Shown here piece after piece: positions 44,956 through 53,795 of a DNA stretch of 64,000 bases. Position numbers and translations under genes: made by a program. The DNA lies in assembly GCF_000971055.1 (NCBI RefSeq), contig NZ_LARW01000061.1, positions 1 through 64,000 of the forward strand, given 5' to 3'. The notes beneath the pieces were generated by a model. The model did no database searches. It saw only the letters and a list, made by a program, of their open reading frames with translations, and was not told where the DNA came from. The DNA comes from Sphingomonas sp. SRS2 (GTDB taxonomy: Bacteria; Pseudomonadota; Alphaproteobacteria; Sphingomonadales; Sphingomonadaceae). Each line of letters opens with the position of its first letter. Position 1 is the stretch's first letter.

Positions 44956-47592
44956 TCAGCCGTTATCCTCGCCAATTCCGATATAATGTTCTTCGACATA
45001 GCCGGTGCGCAGCCAGTGGCGATGGCGGGACGCCAGCCGATAGCCGTGCGCATCCCGCACCAGCTCGGCGACTGCCGTCCTTCCCGGCAGCTCGGCCTCG
45101 GAATTGATGCTCAACATGTGGTGCACACCGATCCGCCGAGCGTCGCGCAGTATATTGGTGGCGATGCAACGCTCTATACTGGGCAACGTATCCGTGTTGA
45201 ACAGGATGTCGATCGAGCCAGGCTCGATCCCGGCAAGCGCATCGATCGAGCCGACCGCGGTGGCAGTGGTCACATCCTGCAGCACATAAGCCTGGACGGC
45301 GCTCATCACGGGCGTATCGAACAGCCAGTACCGGCTCACGCCCAGCGTAGCAGCATAATAGGCGGTCAGCCCCGCGCCCCCGCCGATCTCTGCGATGCTC
45401 GCTTGCCCGCCCAGACCGAGCGCGTCGGCCATCTGGCGCAGACGCCAGGCCGCATGGATCGCATCGAGCATCCGCATATGGACGATCCGTCCGCCGCCCA
45501 CGTCGATGCCGAGATGACCGCCGATCGACGCCGGCGGGGTGAGGTCGATGCCCAGCGCCGCCTCGACATCGCCGAACAGGCGCGCCGGATCGATCCGTGG
45601 GTTCCCGCCCCACGATCCGTTTTCCGGATTTTCCAGTCTGACCGCGCCGACCGCTTCGGACAGCGAGAGCAGCTTGTCGTAGGTCCAGCGGGCCAGACGA
45701 TCGGCGAAGCCACGATCGCGCGCGCGCTCATGCTGGCGCGCGCCGCCGAGAAAGCCCTGGGCGAAATCGGCACGGCCAAGCCCGGCTAGGCGGGCGGCGG
45801 CCATGTTCGCGTCCTGCCGCGTCAGCGCATCGGTAAAACCGTCCCAGACCGCTCCCTCACTCGCCGGTCCGGAAGCCCTGGCCCATGCCGACATTACCGC
45901 CGGCAGAATATCGATCCGGGCGACGGGAACGGGCGCCTCCATCAACAAAGGTTGCCGCAGGTCGCTATGCGCGAACCGCGCCGACCAGCGATCATCCTCG
46001 GTCGAAGGCTGCATGACGGCGACCCGGCCGTCGCGGCGGAAAACGTCGGTCACGGCTTCCGACAGGGTGCGGAGCCGATCCTCCAGGCTAGGCGACAAGG
46101 CCCTTAGTTGCTGTCGAATGAAACGGGCATGCGGCCCGTTGAGGAAGGACATCTGTTCGACCAGCACCGCGCCGGCTATCGCCGAATCCCGCTGCAATAT
46201 CTGATGCAGCAGATCCTGGTCATTCCCGCCGCCGAACCACTCGTCGCCAGCGCGCAGATCGTCATCGCTGTGCCCGGCGAACCCTGCCGCCCATTGCGCC
46301 ACCAGTTCGCGGCCGAGCGGATGACCGAGATTGATCAGCGCCACGCCGGCATTCACATCCCACGGTTCGCCGGTGACACCCGACGTCGCGAAGATCGCCG
46401 CGCGATCCTGTTTGTCGGCGAGGTATGCTGGAAGATCGAAGTCGAGATCCTGGATCCAGGCGTCGGCATCGAGATAGAGCGCCCAGCCGGTGAAGCCGCG
46501 TTCAACCAGTTCGGCCAGCATTGGAATGCGGTTGAAGGTGGCCTGCCACGGATGGAAGCCGCGCTTGATCCCGACGAAGCTTTCATAGCCGAGGCAATGG
46601 CGGCGGCAATATTCGCGGACGTTGGGCGCGGTCGTCGCCAGCATCGGCGCGTAGCGGTCGGCGTCGGCGGTCTGGAGGACGATGACGTCATTGCCCGCCG
46701 CCCGGTGCCGCGCCCGCTCGCTGGCCGCAGCGTTGAGCCGCAGCACCGCGCAGAACTCGTTGCGATCGCGGGCAGGGTCATAGAGGCCCGCCAGCTCGAA
46801 CCCCGTAAGATCGAGTGCGCCGAGCGCCTCGATGATGCCGCGGAAGCTGTCGGGCGTGAAATACCAGGCGTGGACGTCGATATAGTTACCGCCGCTCATA
46901 TCATAGGCGCTGATCGCGTTGCGCAGCCGCTCGATCCGGTTTGCCGGTACGGCCAGCCCGTGGTCGCCCGCCCAGTGGCGCGCCGGCACATTGTGGGTGG
47001 TAAGCGCCACATGCTCGATCACGCTGGCGATATTATGGACGCCCCGCCGTTCGCGATGCGCCTGAATGACGTCGGCGATCGTGCTTTCGGCCATATAATG
47101 GTCGAAACAATAGCGTTTGTCGGGAATGATCAGGCAGAACAGGCCATCGGGCTCCAAAATGCGCTCGACCTGCTCGAGGTGCTGGACCAGATCGGGGTTA
47201 TGCTCGATCGCATGGCTGCTGATCACCCCGTCGAAGCGGCGGCTGACCTGTTCGAGCCCACCGACATAATCAATCCATGCGGGGCATCGCGCAGGATCCT
47301 TGCCGATCTTGACCGCGCGCGCGCGCAGCTGCTCGGCATCGAGGACATCGAGATAGGCGATATTGGGACCGCGCAACAACGGATCGCAGAAGGGACCGAT
47401 CTCCAGGACCGAGCGGCCATCGTCGATCAGCCCGATGAGATTCTCGCGCAGCGCCATGGGCGACGCCACCCGTCCCTCGGCACGGCCGGTGCGGACATAG
47501 TGATCGGCCGCCTCATCGCGCGAGATGGCGAGATCGGGATTGACCGCCAGATAGTGATCGGCGTCGAAACGGGGCGGCAATTGCATCACCAT
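44956..47592 (-). CDS. three-domain enzyme: methyltransferase, glycosyltransferase, sugar methyltransferase-like
   Basis: The 878-residue protein begins with the short motif FDADHYLAVNPDLAISRDEA...HYVRTGRAEGR, known from other surface-glycan transferases. Residues about 50-285 form a class I methyltransferase (RSVLEIGPFCDP, HAIEHNPDLVQHLEQVERIL). Residues about 302-500 form a GT-A-type transferase with DADA at 375-378, nearly the same as the protein at 41158. Residues about 575-875 form a third domain, most likely a sugar O-methyltransferase, with SIAEIGGGAGLTAYY at 732-746. There is no signal peptide or membrane helix. Such an enzyme could add a sugar and methylate it at both ends of the reaction, for example as a chain-ending step. 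Confidence 0.82.
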   Translation of the reverse strand: MVMQLPPRFDADHYLAVNPDLAISRDEAADHYVRTGRAEGRVASPMALRENLIGLIDDGRSVLEIGPFCDPLLRGPNIAYLDVLDAEQLRARAVKIGKDPARCPAWIDYVGGLEQVSRRFDGVISSHAIEHNPDLVQHLEQVERILEPDGLFCLIIPDKRYCFDHYMAESTIADVIQAHRERRGVHNIASVIEHVALTTHNVPARHWAGDHGLAVPANRIERLRNAISAYDMSGGNYIDVHAWYFTPDSFRGIIEALGALDLTGFELAGLYDPARDRNEFCAVLRLNAAASERARHRAAGNDVIVLQTADADRYAPMLATTAPNVREYCRRHCLGYESFVGIKRGFHPWQATFNRIPMLAELVERGFTGWALYLDADAWIQDLDFDLPAYLADKQDRAAIFATSGVTGEPWDVNAGVALINLGHPLGRELVAQWAAGFAGHSDDDLRAGDEWFGGGNDQDLLHQILQRDSAIAGAVLVEQMSFLNGPHARFIRQQLRALSPSLEDRLRTLSEAVTDVFRRDGRVAVMQPSTEDDRWSARFAHSDLRQPLLMEAPVPVARIDILPAVMSAWARASGPASEGAVWDGFTDALTRQDANMAAARLAGLGRADFAQGFLGGARQHERARDRGFADRLARWTYDKLLSLSEAVGAVRLENPENGSWGGNPRIDPARLFGDVEAALGIDLTPPASIGGHLGIDVGGGRIVHMRMLDAIHAAWRLRQMADALGLGGQASIAEIGGGAGLTAYYAATLGVSRYWLFDTPVMSAVQAYVLQDVTTATAVGSIDALAGIEPGSIDILFNTDTLPSIERCIATNILRDARRIGVHHMLSINSEAELPGRTAVAELVRDAHGYRLASRHRHWLRTGYVEEHYIGIGEDNG

Positions 47593-47646
47593 AGCGTCCG
47601 GTTAGCCGCTGCACCCGCGTGAGCCTAGTCCGAAATGCGCGGGCGC

Positions 47647-50600
47647 TCAGCGGTACCAGGCGCCGGGATCATCGGCGGGCGTCACCTCGAAAACGTCGCG
47701 GCGCAGCCCGGGGTGCCAGGAGGGATCGTCGTTGAGCCAACGGATCCAGCGCTGGTGGAACAGCGCATATTGATCGCCCGCCACCGGCGTTTCGCCGCGT
47801 GACGCCTTTTCAGCATGGGTCATCTCGGCCTCAGGCGTGCAGATGATACGGTAGCCCAGCGCGCGCAGCCGCAGACACATATCGATGTCGTTGAACTCTA
47901 GCGTGAACCGCTCGTCGAAGCCGTCAATCTCTTCCAGCAGCGAGCGGCGAGTCGCGAACAGCGCGCCCGTCACCATCGACCATTGGCGCTGGACCAGCGC
48001 CCAATCCTGATAGGTACCGCCAGCCTTGACTCGCCCCGCCCACGCATGCGCGATCGCGCCATGGATCGGGGCGATTCCGGCATGCTGGAGCCGGCCATCG
48101 GCATAGAGCAGTCTTCCGCCGACTCCGCCAACCGTCTCATCCATCGCGAAGCCGACCAGCGCCTTCAGCCAGCCCGCATCGCCCGGCAACAGGTCGTCGT
48201 TCATCAGCACGATCTGCTCGGTTCCGGCGGCCCGCCACAGCAGGTTCATCTTCGCCGCATAGTTGAACGGCTCATCCTCGCCGCGCAGCGTCTCGATCCG
48301 CCGCAGCGCAAAGGGCCAGGCCTGCTTCGCCCAGGCGGGCTCACCGGCGACGTCGTCCCCGACGATCACCGTCAGCCGATCCATCGGCCAGTCGGCCTTG
48401 GCGATCGCCTTGAGCAAGCGCTCGACATAAGTGGAGCGAGCGCCCGGCAACTTGCTGCGCCGCGTTGGCACGATCAGCGATACGGCCGGGAAGTTCCGGC
48501 CAAAATCGCGCCACTGCGCCCAGCTGCCTGCCGCCCGGCCCGCCGAGAAGCGATAATGGGCGAACAGCGGCTGGCTTTCGAGCATGGCCTTGCGCACCGC
48601 CGGGTCGATGCGTGGGCGCGCGTCGGGATAGGCCAGCAACACCTGCGGAATCCGCTCGATCGACACGCCCGCATGATGCGCGCGCAGCAGCAGATCATCG
48701 AGCAGCGCAGCGCCGGTTTCGACCCGCAGGCCGAGTTCGGAGAGCAGCGAAGCGCGGATGATCAGCGGCGCGCCGATATAGTCCTGCGCGGCAAGAAGGG
48801 TCAGATCGAAAGCAGGCTTGAGCCGGAGCTGGTCGAGCCCACGGTCCGCGTTCGCGGCGAAATCATCGCCATAGAAGATGCCGACATCGGGCCGCGTCTC
48901 GGCGGCGTCACGCCAGGCGCGCTCGAACAGCGGCGCCAATATCGCCCCCCGCGGCGCGAGCACGATCCACTGATCGCGGCTGGTGGGCAGGTCTTCGGGC
49001 AACGCGATGTCCAGGGCGCCATCCGGGGCCAGCGCAACGATGCTCAACGCAGGGCCGAGCACTGCGCGTTCCACCGGCACCCCTGCAGACAGGTTGGCCG
49101 GGATATGCACGCCGCCCGCATCGGCCGGCGTCTCGACAACCGCGGCAAAGCTTGCCGCAACCTTTGCCGCGACCGCCTCATGCGACAACAGCTCGCCGAT
49201 CCGCTCACGCGCGTCGCGCCCCTTCGCGCCGTCCCCGGCCTCGATCGAGTCGGCCGCCCGGATCAGCGTCGCGCTGAGCGCCGGCTCGTCGATCCGCGCC
49301 CACTGGCCGCCCTCGGTATAATGGCCGAAATCCTGATCGAGCCGCCACGCATGCCATTTGACCGGCCAGCCGACATTCGCGTCGAGGAAGTCGCGGCTGC
49401 CCCCGAAATCGGTCGCGACGACCGGCTTGCCCGCCGCCATCGCCTCGGCGATCGTCAGGCCGAAGCCTTCGGAGCAATGCGGCGAAGCATAGAGATCGGC
49501 GAGCGCGGTGAGATCAGCCAGTTCGTCGGCGGCCATAGCGCGATCGATCAGCACCACGCCTTCGGTTTCCTCCGCCAGCGCATGGAACGCCGCGCCTTCT
49601 TCGGGACGGTCGTTGAGATGCTTGGTCTTCAGTATCAGCGACCAGCCGCGCGCGGCCAGTCCCGATGCCGAGAAAGCACGGACCAGCGCCGCAGGATTCT
49701 TGCGCACCAGATAGCTCGACCCGTCGAATATATAGAGAATGGTGCGACGATCGGCGGGCAGACCCAGCCGCGCCAATGCCCGGGCGCGATCCAGCGGCCG
49801 CGGTTCGGAAAGGGGCACGACATGGGGAACGACGTCCACGGGCGCCTCGCCCTGCGCCGCGAACAGATCCGCGCAATAGCGGCTAGGCGCCCATATCCGG
49901 TCGACCGCGACGAAATTACGCCGCCAGGCCGGCGGAATATGCCCCATCTCCCAGACCCAATAGCCGATCCGCCGCCCCGCTTCGGCGATCGAACCGCGCT
50001 GCCAGTCGGTCAGCAGATGCCAGCTGTCGGGATTGAGGTGGACCACCGCGATATCGGCGCGGCCTTCGAAATCGAGGATGTCGACCGGCGGCGCCAGCGG
50101 TTTGTGGATATGGAAAGGCTGCTTGATCGGATGGAGATTGACCAGTGCCCCGGTGCGGCGGATCGCGCCGATGATTCCCCGGCTGGCATGGCCCAGCCCA
50201 TTGTCGTAATTCCACGGCCCGAAGAAGGATATCCGCAACGGCGCGCCGGCCTGCGTCTCGCCCGGCAATCGCCGGGCGATCAGCCGTCCGCCATCGTCGA
50301 CGGGGCCCGTCTCCGCCGCCGCGGTCAGCGTAGCCTCGGCAAGGGCGACATCGAAGCCGGCATCGGCCAGCACAGCCTGCCAGCCTTCGATATCGGCCTG
50401 CTTGAACTCACCGTGCAGCAGCAGCAGCTTCACCAAGGGCAACCCGTCGGTGATCAGCTGACGCCAGCCGAACAGGGCCGGATTGATCGCAGTCGCGCTG
50501 GGGAACAATATCTCGACGTCAAAGCCGTCGCGCTCCGCCATCTCGCCAAGCCGCACCTCATAGGCGCGGATCACATGGTCCTTGCGGGTGAGCATCCGCA

Positions 50601-51804
50601 GATCGTCCATGAAGCCGTGGAAGCCACGCGACGCGAGCAGCCGCGGCTTGATGGCCAGGAAGTAGCTCTGGACATGCCAGCGCCATTCATGGCTCTCAGT
50701 CAGTCCGATCAGGTCGGCCTTGCTCGCGCGTATCCGATCGACGATCGCGCCGATCCGGGCGTCGCGGGTGGCGGGAAACACGCTGTCGTTGACCAGGTAG
50801 AGCGTCGCCGCGCCATAAAGCCGCGGATGAAGCTTGAACGCATGGCTCCACGCGCCGAAATCATAGCCGGCGTTGCGCCGGACGATCAACGCATCGGTCA
50901 AGGCGATCAGGTCGGCGGGCAGATCGACAGGCCGATCGACGGCCGCGATGAGGAAGATGCCGAGGCCCTGAGCCTTCAATGCCCGCAGATAAGGCAGGAC
51001 GTGCGGCTTGATCTTGCCGCTGCGCGAGTGGGTGACGAACAGAACGATCTCGCTGTCCACCGGCAGGGTCAGCGGCTTGACCACCTCACAGGGCACGCCC
51101 CAGGCGACCGGATGGTCGGTGGGATGGCGCGACGGCGGGAAGAGCAGGACGGGTGATGCTTCGAGCTCCACGCCATCCGGCATGCGCCGCGCCACGACCT
51201 CGACGCCTTCGCCATTGTCGCCGAGATCGACATCCAGCGTCGCACGGAAAACAAGCGCGCCATCATCGTCCGCTTCGGCAACCGCCTGCCCTACCAGCCG
51301 CTCGCCGACGCGAAACTCGACCCAGGCACTATCATCGCCATCGCCGAACAGAACACCTGATACATCGCGGCCAAACCAGCCCTGCAGCACGCCGCCGCAC
51401 CGTTGCGGGGAAACTCCGTCAATTTCAAAGCCCGGCGACGTAAGCTCAGCCAGCGCGGCCGCCGCATGATCGTTGCCATCCAGCGCGAGGCTCTCTCGAT
51501 ACAGGACGATCGCCTGCGCGACGTCCCCCATGCGGCGAGCGAGATGCCCACGGCACAAGGCGAGATCGGCGTTGCGGGGATTGAGGTCATAAGCCGCACG
51601 ATAGGCCTGATCGGCCGCCGCGCTGTCGCCGCTTTCCGCCATCATGTGGCCAAGCTGTACCCAGATCGCGAAATCATCGGGGCGATGGCGTAGGAAGCGG
51701 CGATAATGTTTCCCCGCGGCCCGCCAATCGCCGACGTCGCGGGCTGCGTTCGCCTTGGAAAGGGCGCTTCTCATCGCCCGCCGTCGCCAAAATCCCCCCG
51801 TCAT
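47647..51804 (-). CDS. giant multi-domain glycosyltransferase (TPR, RgpF, GT4, GT2)
   Basis: The 1385 residues contain, in order: TPR units (about 20-115); a beta-rich linker (125-240); an RgpF-type rhamnan synthesis domain (about 250-480) with VLFVTHSRSGKIKPHVLPYL, RRNAGYDFGAWSHAFK and LYLVNDSVF; a GT4 transferase (about 520-890) with SFFGPWNYDNGLGHASRG and SEGFGLTIAEAMAAGKPVVA; a degenerate GT2-like part (about 910-1100); and a GT2 transferase (about 1125-1385) with VSLIVPTRR, LMNDDLLPG and GFDERFTLEFNDIDMCLR. The RgpF part suggests rhamnose polymer building, in keeping with the nearby rml genes. It heads a minus-strand glycan operon reaching 42023. The start at 51804 is the first ATG; one at 51774 is possible. 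Confidence 0.86.
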   Translation of the reverse strand: MTGGFWRRRAMRSALSKANAARDVGDWRAAGKHYRRFLRHRPDDFAIWVQLGHMMAESGDSAAADQAYRAAYDLNPRNADLALCRGHLARRMGDVAQAIVLYRESLALDGNDHAAAALAELTSPGFEIDGVSPQRCGGVLQGWFGRDVSGVLFGDGDDSAWVEFRVGERLVGQAVAEADDDGALVFRATLDVDLGDNGEGVEVVARRMPDGVELEASPVLLFPPSRHPTDHPVAWGVPCEVVKPLTLPVDSEIVLFVTHSRSGKIKPHVLPYLRALKAQGLGIFLIAAVDRPVDLPADLIALTDALIVRRNAGYDFGAWSHAFKLHPRLYGAATLYLVNDSVFPATRDARIGAIVDRIRASKADLIGLTESHEWRWHVQSYFLAIKPRLLASRGFHGFMDDLRMLTRKDHVIRAYEVRLGEMAERDGFDVEILFPSATAINPALFGWRQLITDGLPLVKLLLLHGEFKQADIEGWQAVLADAGFDVALAEATLTAAAETGPVDDGGRLIARRLPGETQAGAPLRISFFGPWNYDNGLGHASRGIIGAIRRTGALVNLHPIKQPFHIHKPLAPPVDILDFEGRADIAVVHLNPDSWHLLTDWQRGSIAEAGRRIGYWVWEMGHIPPAWRRNFVAVDRIWAPSRYCADLFAAQGEAPVDVVPHVVPLSEPRPLDRARALARLGLPADRRTILYIFDGSSYLVRKNPAALVRAFSASGLAARGWSLILKTKHLNDRPEEGAAFHALAEETEGVVLIDRAMAADELADLTALADLYASPHCSEGFGLTIAEAMAAGKPVVATDFGGSRDFLDANVGWPVKWHAWRLDQDFGHYTEGGQWARIDEPALSATLIRAADSIEAGDGAKGRDARERIGELLSHEAVAAKVAASFAAVVETPADAGGVHIPANLSAGVPVERAVLGPALSIVALAPDGALDIALPEDLPTSRDQWIVLAPRGAILAPLFERAWRDAAETRPDVGIFYGDDFAANADRGLDQLRLKPAFDLTLLAAQDYIGAPLIIRASLLSELGLRVETGAALLDDLLLRAHHAGVSIERIPQVLLAYPDARPRIDPAVRKAMLESQPLFAHYRFSAGRAAGSWAQWRDFGRNFPAVSLIVPTRRSKLPGARSTYVERLLKAIAKADWPMDRLTVIVGDDVAGEPAWAKQAWPFALRRIETLRGEDEPFNYAAKMNLLWRAAGTEQIVLMNDDLLPGDAGWLKALVGFAMDETVGGVGGRLLYADGRLQHAGIAPIHGAIAHAWAGRVKAGGTYQDWALVQRQWSMVTGALFATRRSLLEEIDGFDERFTLEFNDIDMCLRLRALGYRIICTPEAEMTHAEKASRGETPVAGDQYALFHQRWIRWLNDDPSWHPGLRRDVFEVTPADDPGAWYR

Positions 51805-51967
51805 GCCAATCTCGCTACCATGCCGGACGATATGACGAAATAGCCAGAAACATGCGACGGATCCTGATTGGAAACGGCCGCGGCACGCGGCACAATGGTG
51901 CGGTCTCTTAGGAAGAAGAGCGCTTTGAGCGCAAGCCGTTAAGCCCCCAGCAAGGAGCGGATCGTAA

Positions 51968-51995
51968 TTGACAGCCGCGCACAGGTGGCTATGGG
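51968..51995 (+). promoter_or_regulatory. candidate sigma-70 promoter for the type I secretion operon
   Basis: TTGACA (51968-51973), a perfect -35 hexamer, is followed after 16 bases by TATGGG (51990-51995). It lies about 60 bases upstream of the TolC start in a 250-base gap between divergent genes. It is the best promoter-like pair in that gap. Confidence 0.4.
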
Positions 51996-52055
51996 CCCGG
52001 TCGGCATGATAGGCATGCCTCGCAGGAGCTGTCGGTATATGGGGCGGCGAACTGG

Positions 52056-53705
52056 ATGATATTCACCATCGATCCTATCACCATCAAGGCAAATCGCCTC
52101 GGCGCGCGCCGCTGGGCGCTGCTGCTTAGCGCGGCGACGGTGATGCTCGCCCCCGCGCCGGCCTTTGCGGAGACGCTGATGGATGCTGTGGCGTCTGCCT
52201 ATGCGAGCAATCCAACGCTGACCGAACAGCGTTACCGCCAAAAGAGCGTCAACGAAAATTATGTCCAGACGCGCGCCCAATATGGGCCGAGCCTCTCGGT
52301 CAGCGCCACGGCGACCTATGATTATTCCAAGACGCGGATCACCAGTACCTTCGACAGGGTGACCAGCGATAAGATAGGTGACGCTACGTTAAACCTGCGG
52401 CAGCAGGTCTATAGCGGCGGCCGGGTGCGGGGCGCACTCGAGGAAGCGCGCGCAAATGTCCACGCCAGCGAGGAGCAGCTCCGCCGCGTCGAGGGGCAGA
52501 TCGTCCAGAACGTCATTGCCGCCTATGCCGCCGTACTGCGCGACCAGTATCGCCTCGCGGTGTCGCGCGAGAATGTTCAGGTATTGCGCGATCAGCTCGA
52601 CGCGAGACGGACACGCCGCAAGGTCCGCGACGTCACCCTTACCGATGTCGCGCAGGCCGATGCCCGGCTCGCCTCCGGCGAGGTCCAGATCGCCAATGCG
52701 GTGGCACAGCTATCGATCAGCCGCGGTGAATATCTTCAGGTCGTCGGTCATGAGCCCGGCGAACTGGCTCCTCTGCCCGAGCTGCCCGGCCTGCCCACAT
52801 CGATAGACGAGGCATTCGCGATCGCCGATGCGGAGAACGCCAATCTCCTGGCGGCCCGCCACGCGGAAATGGCGACGCGCGCCAACATCGCCGAGCAGCG
52901 TGGCGGCCAGCGGCCGAGCGCGGTGATCTCCGCTCAGGCGGGAAAAACCGGAGATCTCCGCGATCCCAGCTTCCGCGACTATACTACCGAGGTGCTTGCC
53001 CAGGTCACGATCACTCAGCCTCTGTGGCAGGGCGGCGCGATACGCTCGCGTATCCGCCAGGCGCAGGACCAGAATAATGCCGCCCAGGCGGTTGTCGACG
53101 GCGAGCGGCGCCAAGCGTTGCAAGATGTGGTTCTTGCATGGAATCAACTTGCTTCCGCGCGAGTGGCCGTCACCTCGGGCACGCGTCAGGTCGAAGCCAC
53201 GCAGATCGCCTTTGCGGGCATGCAGCGCGAGGAAGGCTATGGCCTGCGCAGCCCGACCGAAGTGCTGAATTCCGAACAGGAGCTGGCCAGCGCGCAGCTC
53301 AATCTGTTGTCGAGCCGCTATCAGGAATATATCGCGCGGGCCGCGCTGCTGCTCGCCATGGGCCGGCTCGACGCCCGCACCGTCAATTCGGCGATTCCCG
53401 CCAAGGATCCCGAAGCCGAATTCAAGAAGGTACGCTGGCGGGGCTTGTTCCCGACCGATCCGGCGATGATCCTGATCGACCATATCGGCGCGGCGCCCGT
53501 CAACTCGAAGCGCAAGCCCGATCTGCGCGGCAATGCCCAGCCGAAACCGACCGGTTCTTCGGCGCTGCCGCCGACGCCGGGAAAGCAGTTTACCGACGCA
53601 CCCCTTGTGCCGATCACGCAGAGCCCTCTGCGCGAGGCGGGCAAACTGCCACCATCGGTGCAGCATTACGAAACCGCTCCGGGCGACGAAAAGCCGCCGC
53701 GATGA
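52056..53705 (+). CDS. TolC-family outer-membrane protein of a type I secretion system
   Basis: This 549-residue protein has a signal peptide (basic start, then WALLLSAATVMLAPAPAFA). The TolC core follows, with SAYASNPTLTEQRYRQKSVNENY, QTRAQYGPSLSVSATATYDY, LRQQVYSGGRVRGALEEARANV and later GYGLRSPTEVLNSEQELASAQLNLL. The last 110 residues are a proline- and lysine-rich periplasmic extension. It would form the outer-membrane channel for the ABC transporter and adaptor encoded next. The ATG at 52056 gives a complete signal peptide, with only a weak ribosome site. Confidence 0.93.
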   Translation: MIFTIDPITIKANRLGARRWALLLSAATVMLAPAPAFAETLMDAVASAYASNPTLTEQRYRQKSVNENYVQTRAQYGPSLSVSATATYDYSKTRITSTFDRVTSDKIGDATLNLRQQVYSGGRVRGALEEARANVHASEEQLRRVEGQIVQNVIAAYAAVLRDQYRLAVSRENVQVLRDQLDARRTRRKVRDVTLTDVAQADARLASGEVQIANAVAQLSISRGEYLQVVGHEPGELAPLPELPGLPTSIDEAFAIADAENANLLAARHAEMATRANIAEQRGGQRPSAVISAQAGKTGDLRDPSFRDYTTEVLAQVTITQPLWQGGAIRSRIRQAQDQNNAAQAVVDGERRQALQDVVLAWNQLASARVAVTSGTRQVEATQIAFAGMQREEGYGLRSPTEVLNSEQELASAQLNLLSSRYQEYIARAALLLAMGRLDARTVNSAIPAKDPEAEFKKVRWRGLFPTDPAMILIDHIGAAPVNSKRKPDLRGNAQPKPTGSSALPPTPGKQFTDAPLVPITQSPLREAGKLPPSVQHYETAPGDEKPPR

Positions 53706-53795
53706 AAATCTTTCGCCGCCTCGTCGCCATCTGATAAGACGCACGCGCTCGGCGGCCTACCGGCCATCGGCCCATCCAGGATCTATTTCGCCCCC

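Noticed and set aside
46108-47622. Open frame of about 500 codons antisense to the three-domain enzyme
   Set aside because: It has no motifs, no ribosome site and a mirror composition. The minus-strand gene has clear methyltransferase and glycosyltransferase motifs.
47983-51156. Open frame of over 1000 codons on the plus strand over the giant glycosyltransferase gene
   Set aside because: It is a codon-bias shadow of the real gene on the other strand. No motif was found, and composition is that of antisense GC-rich sequence.
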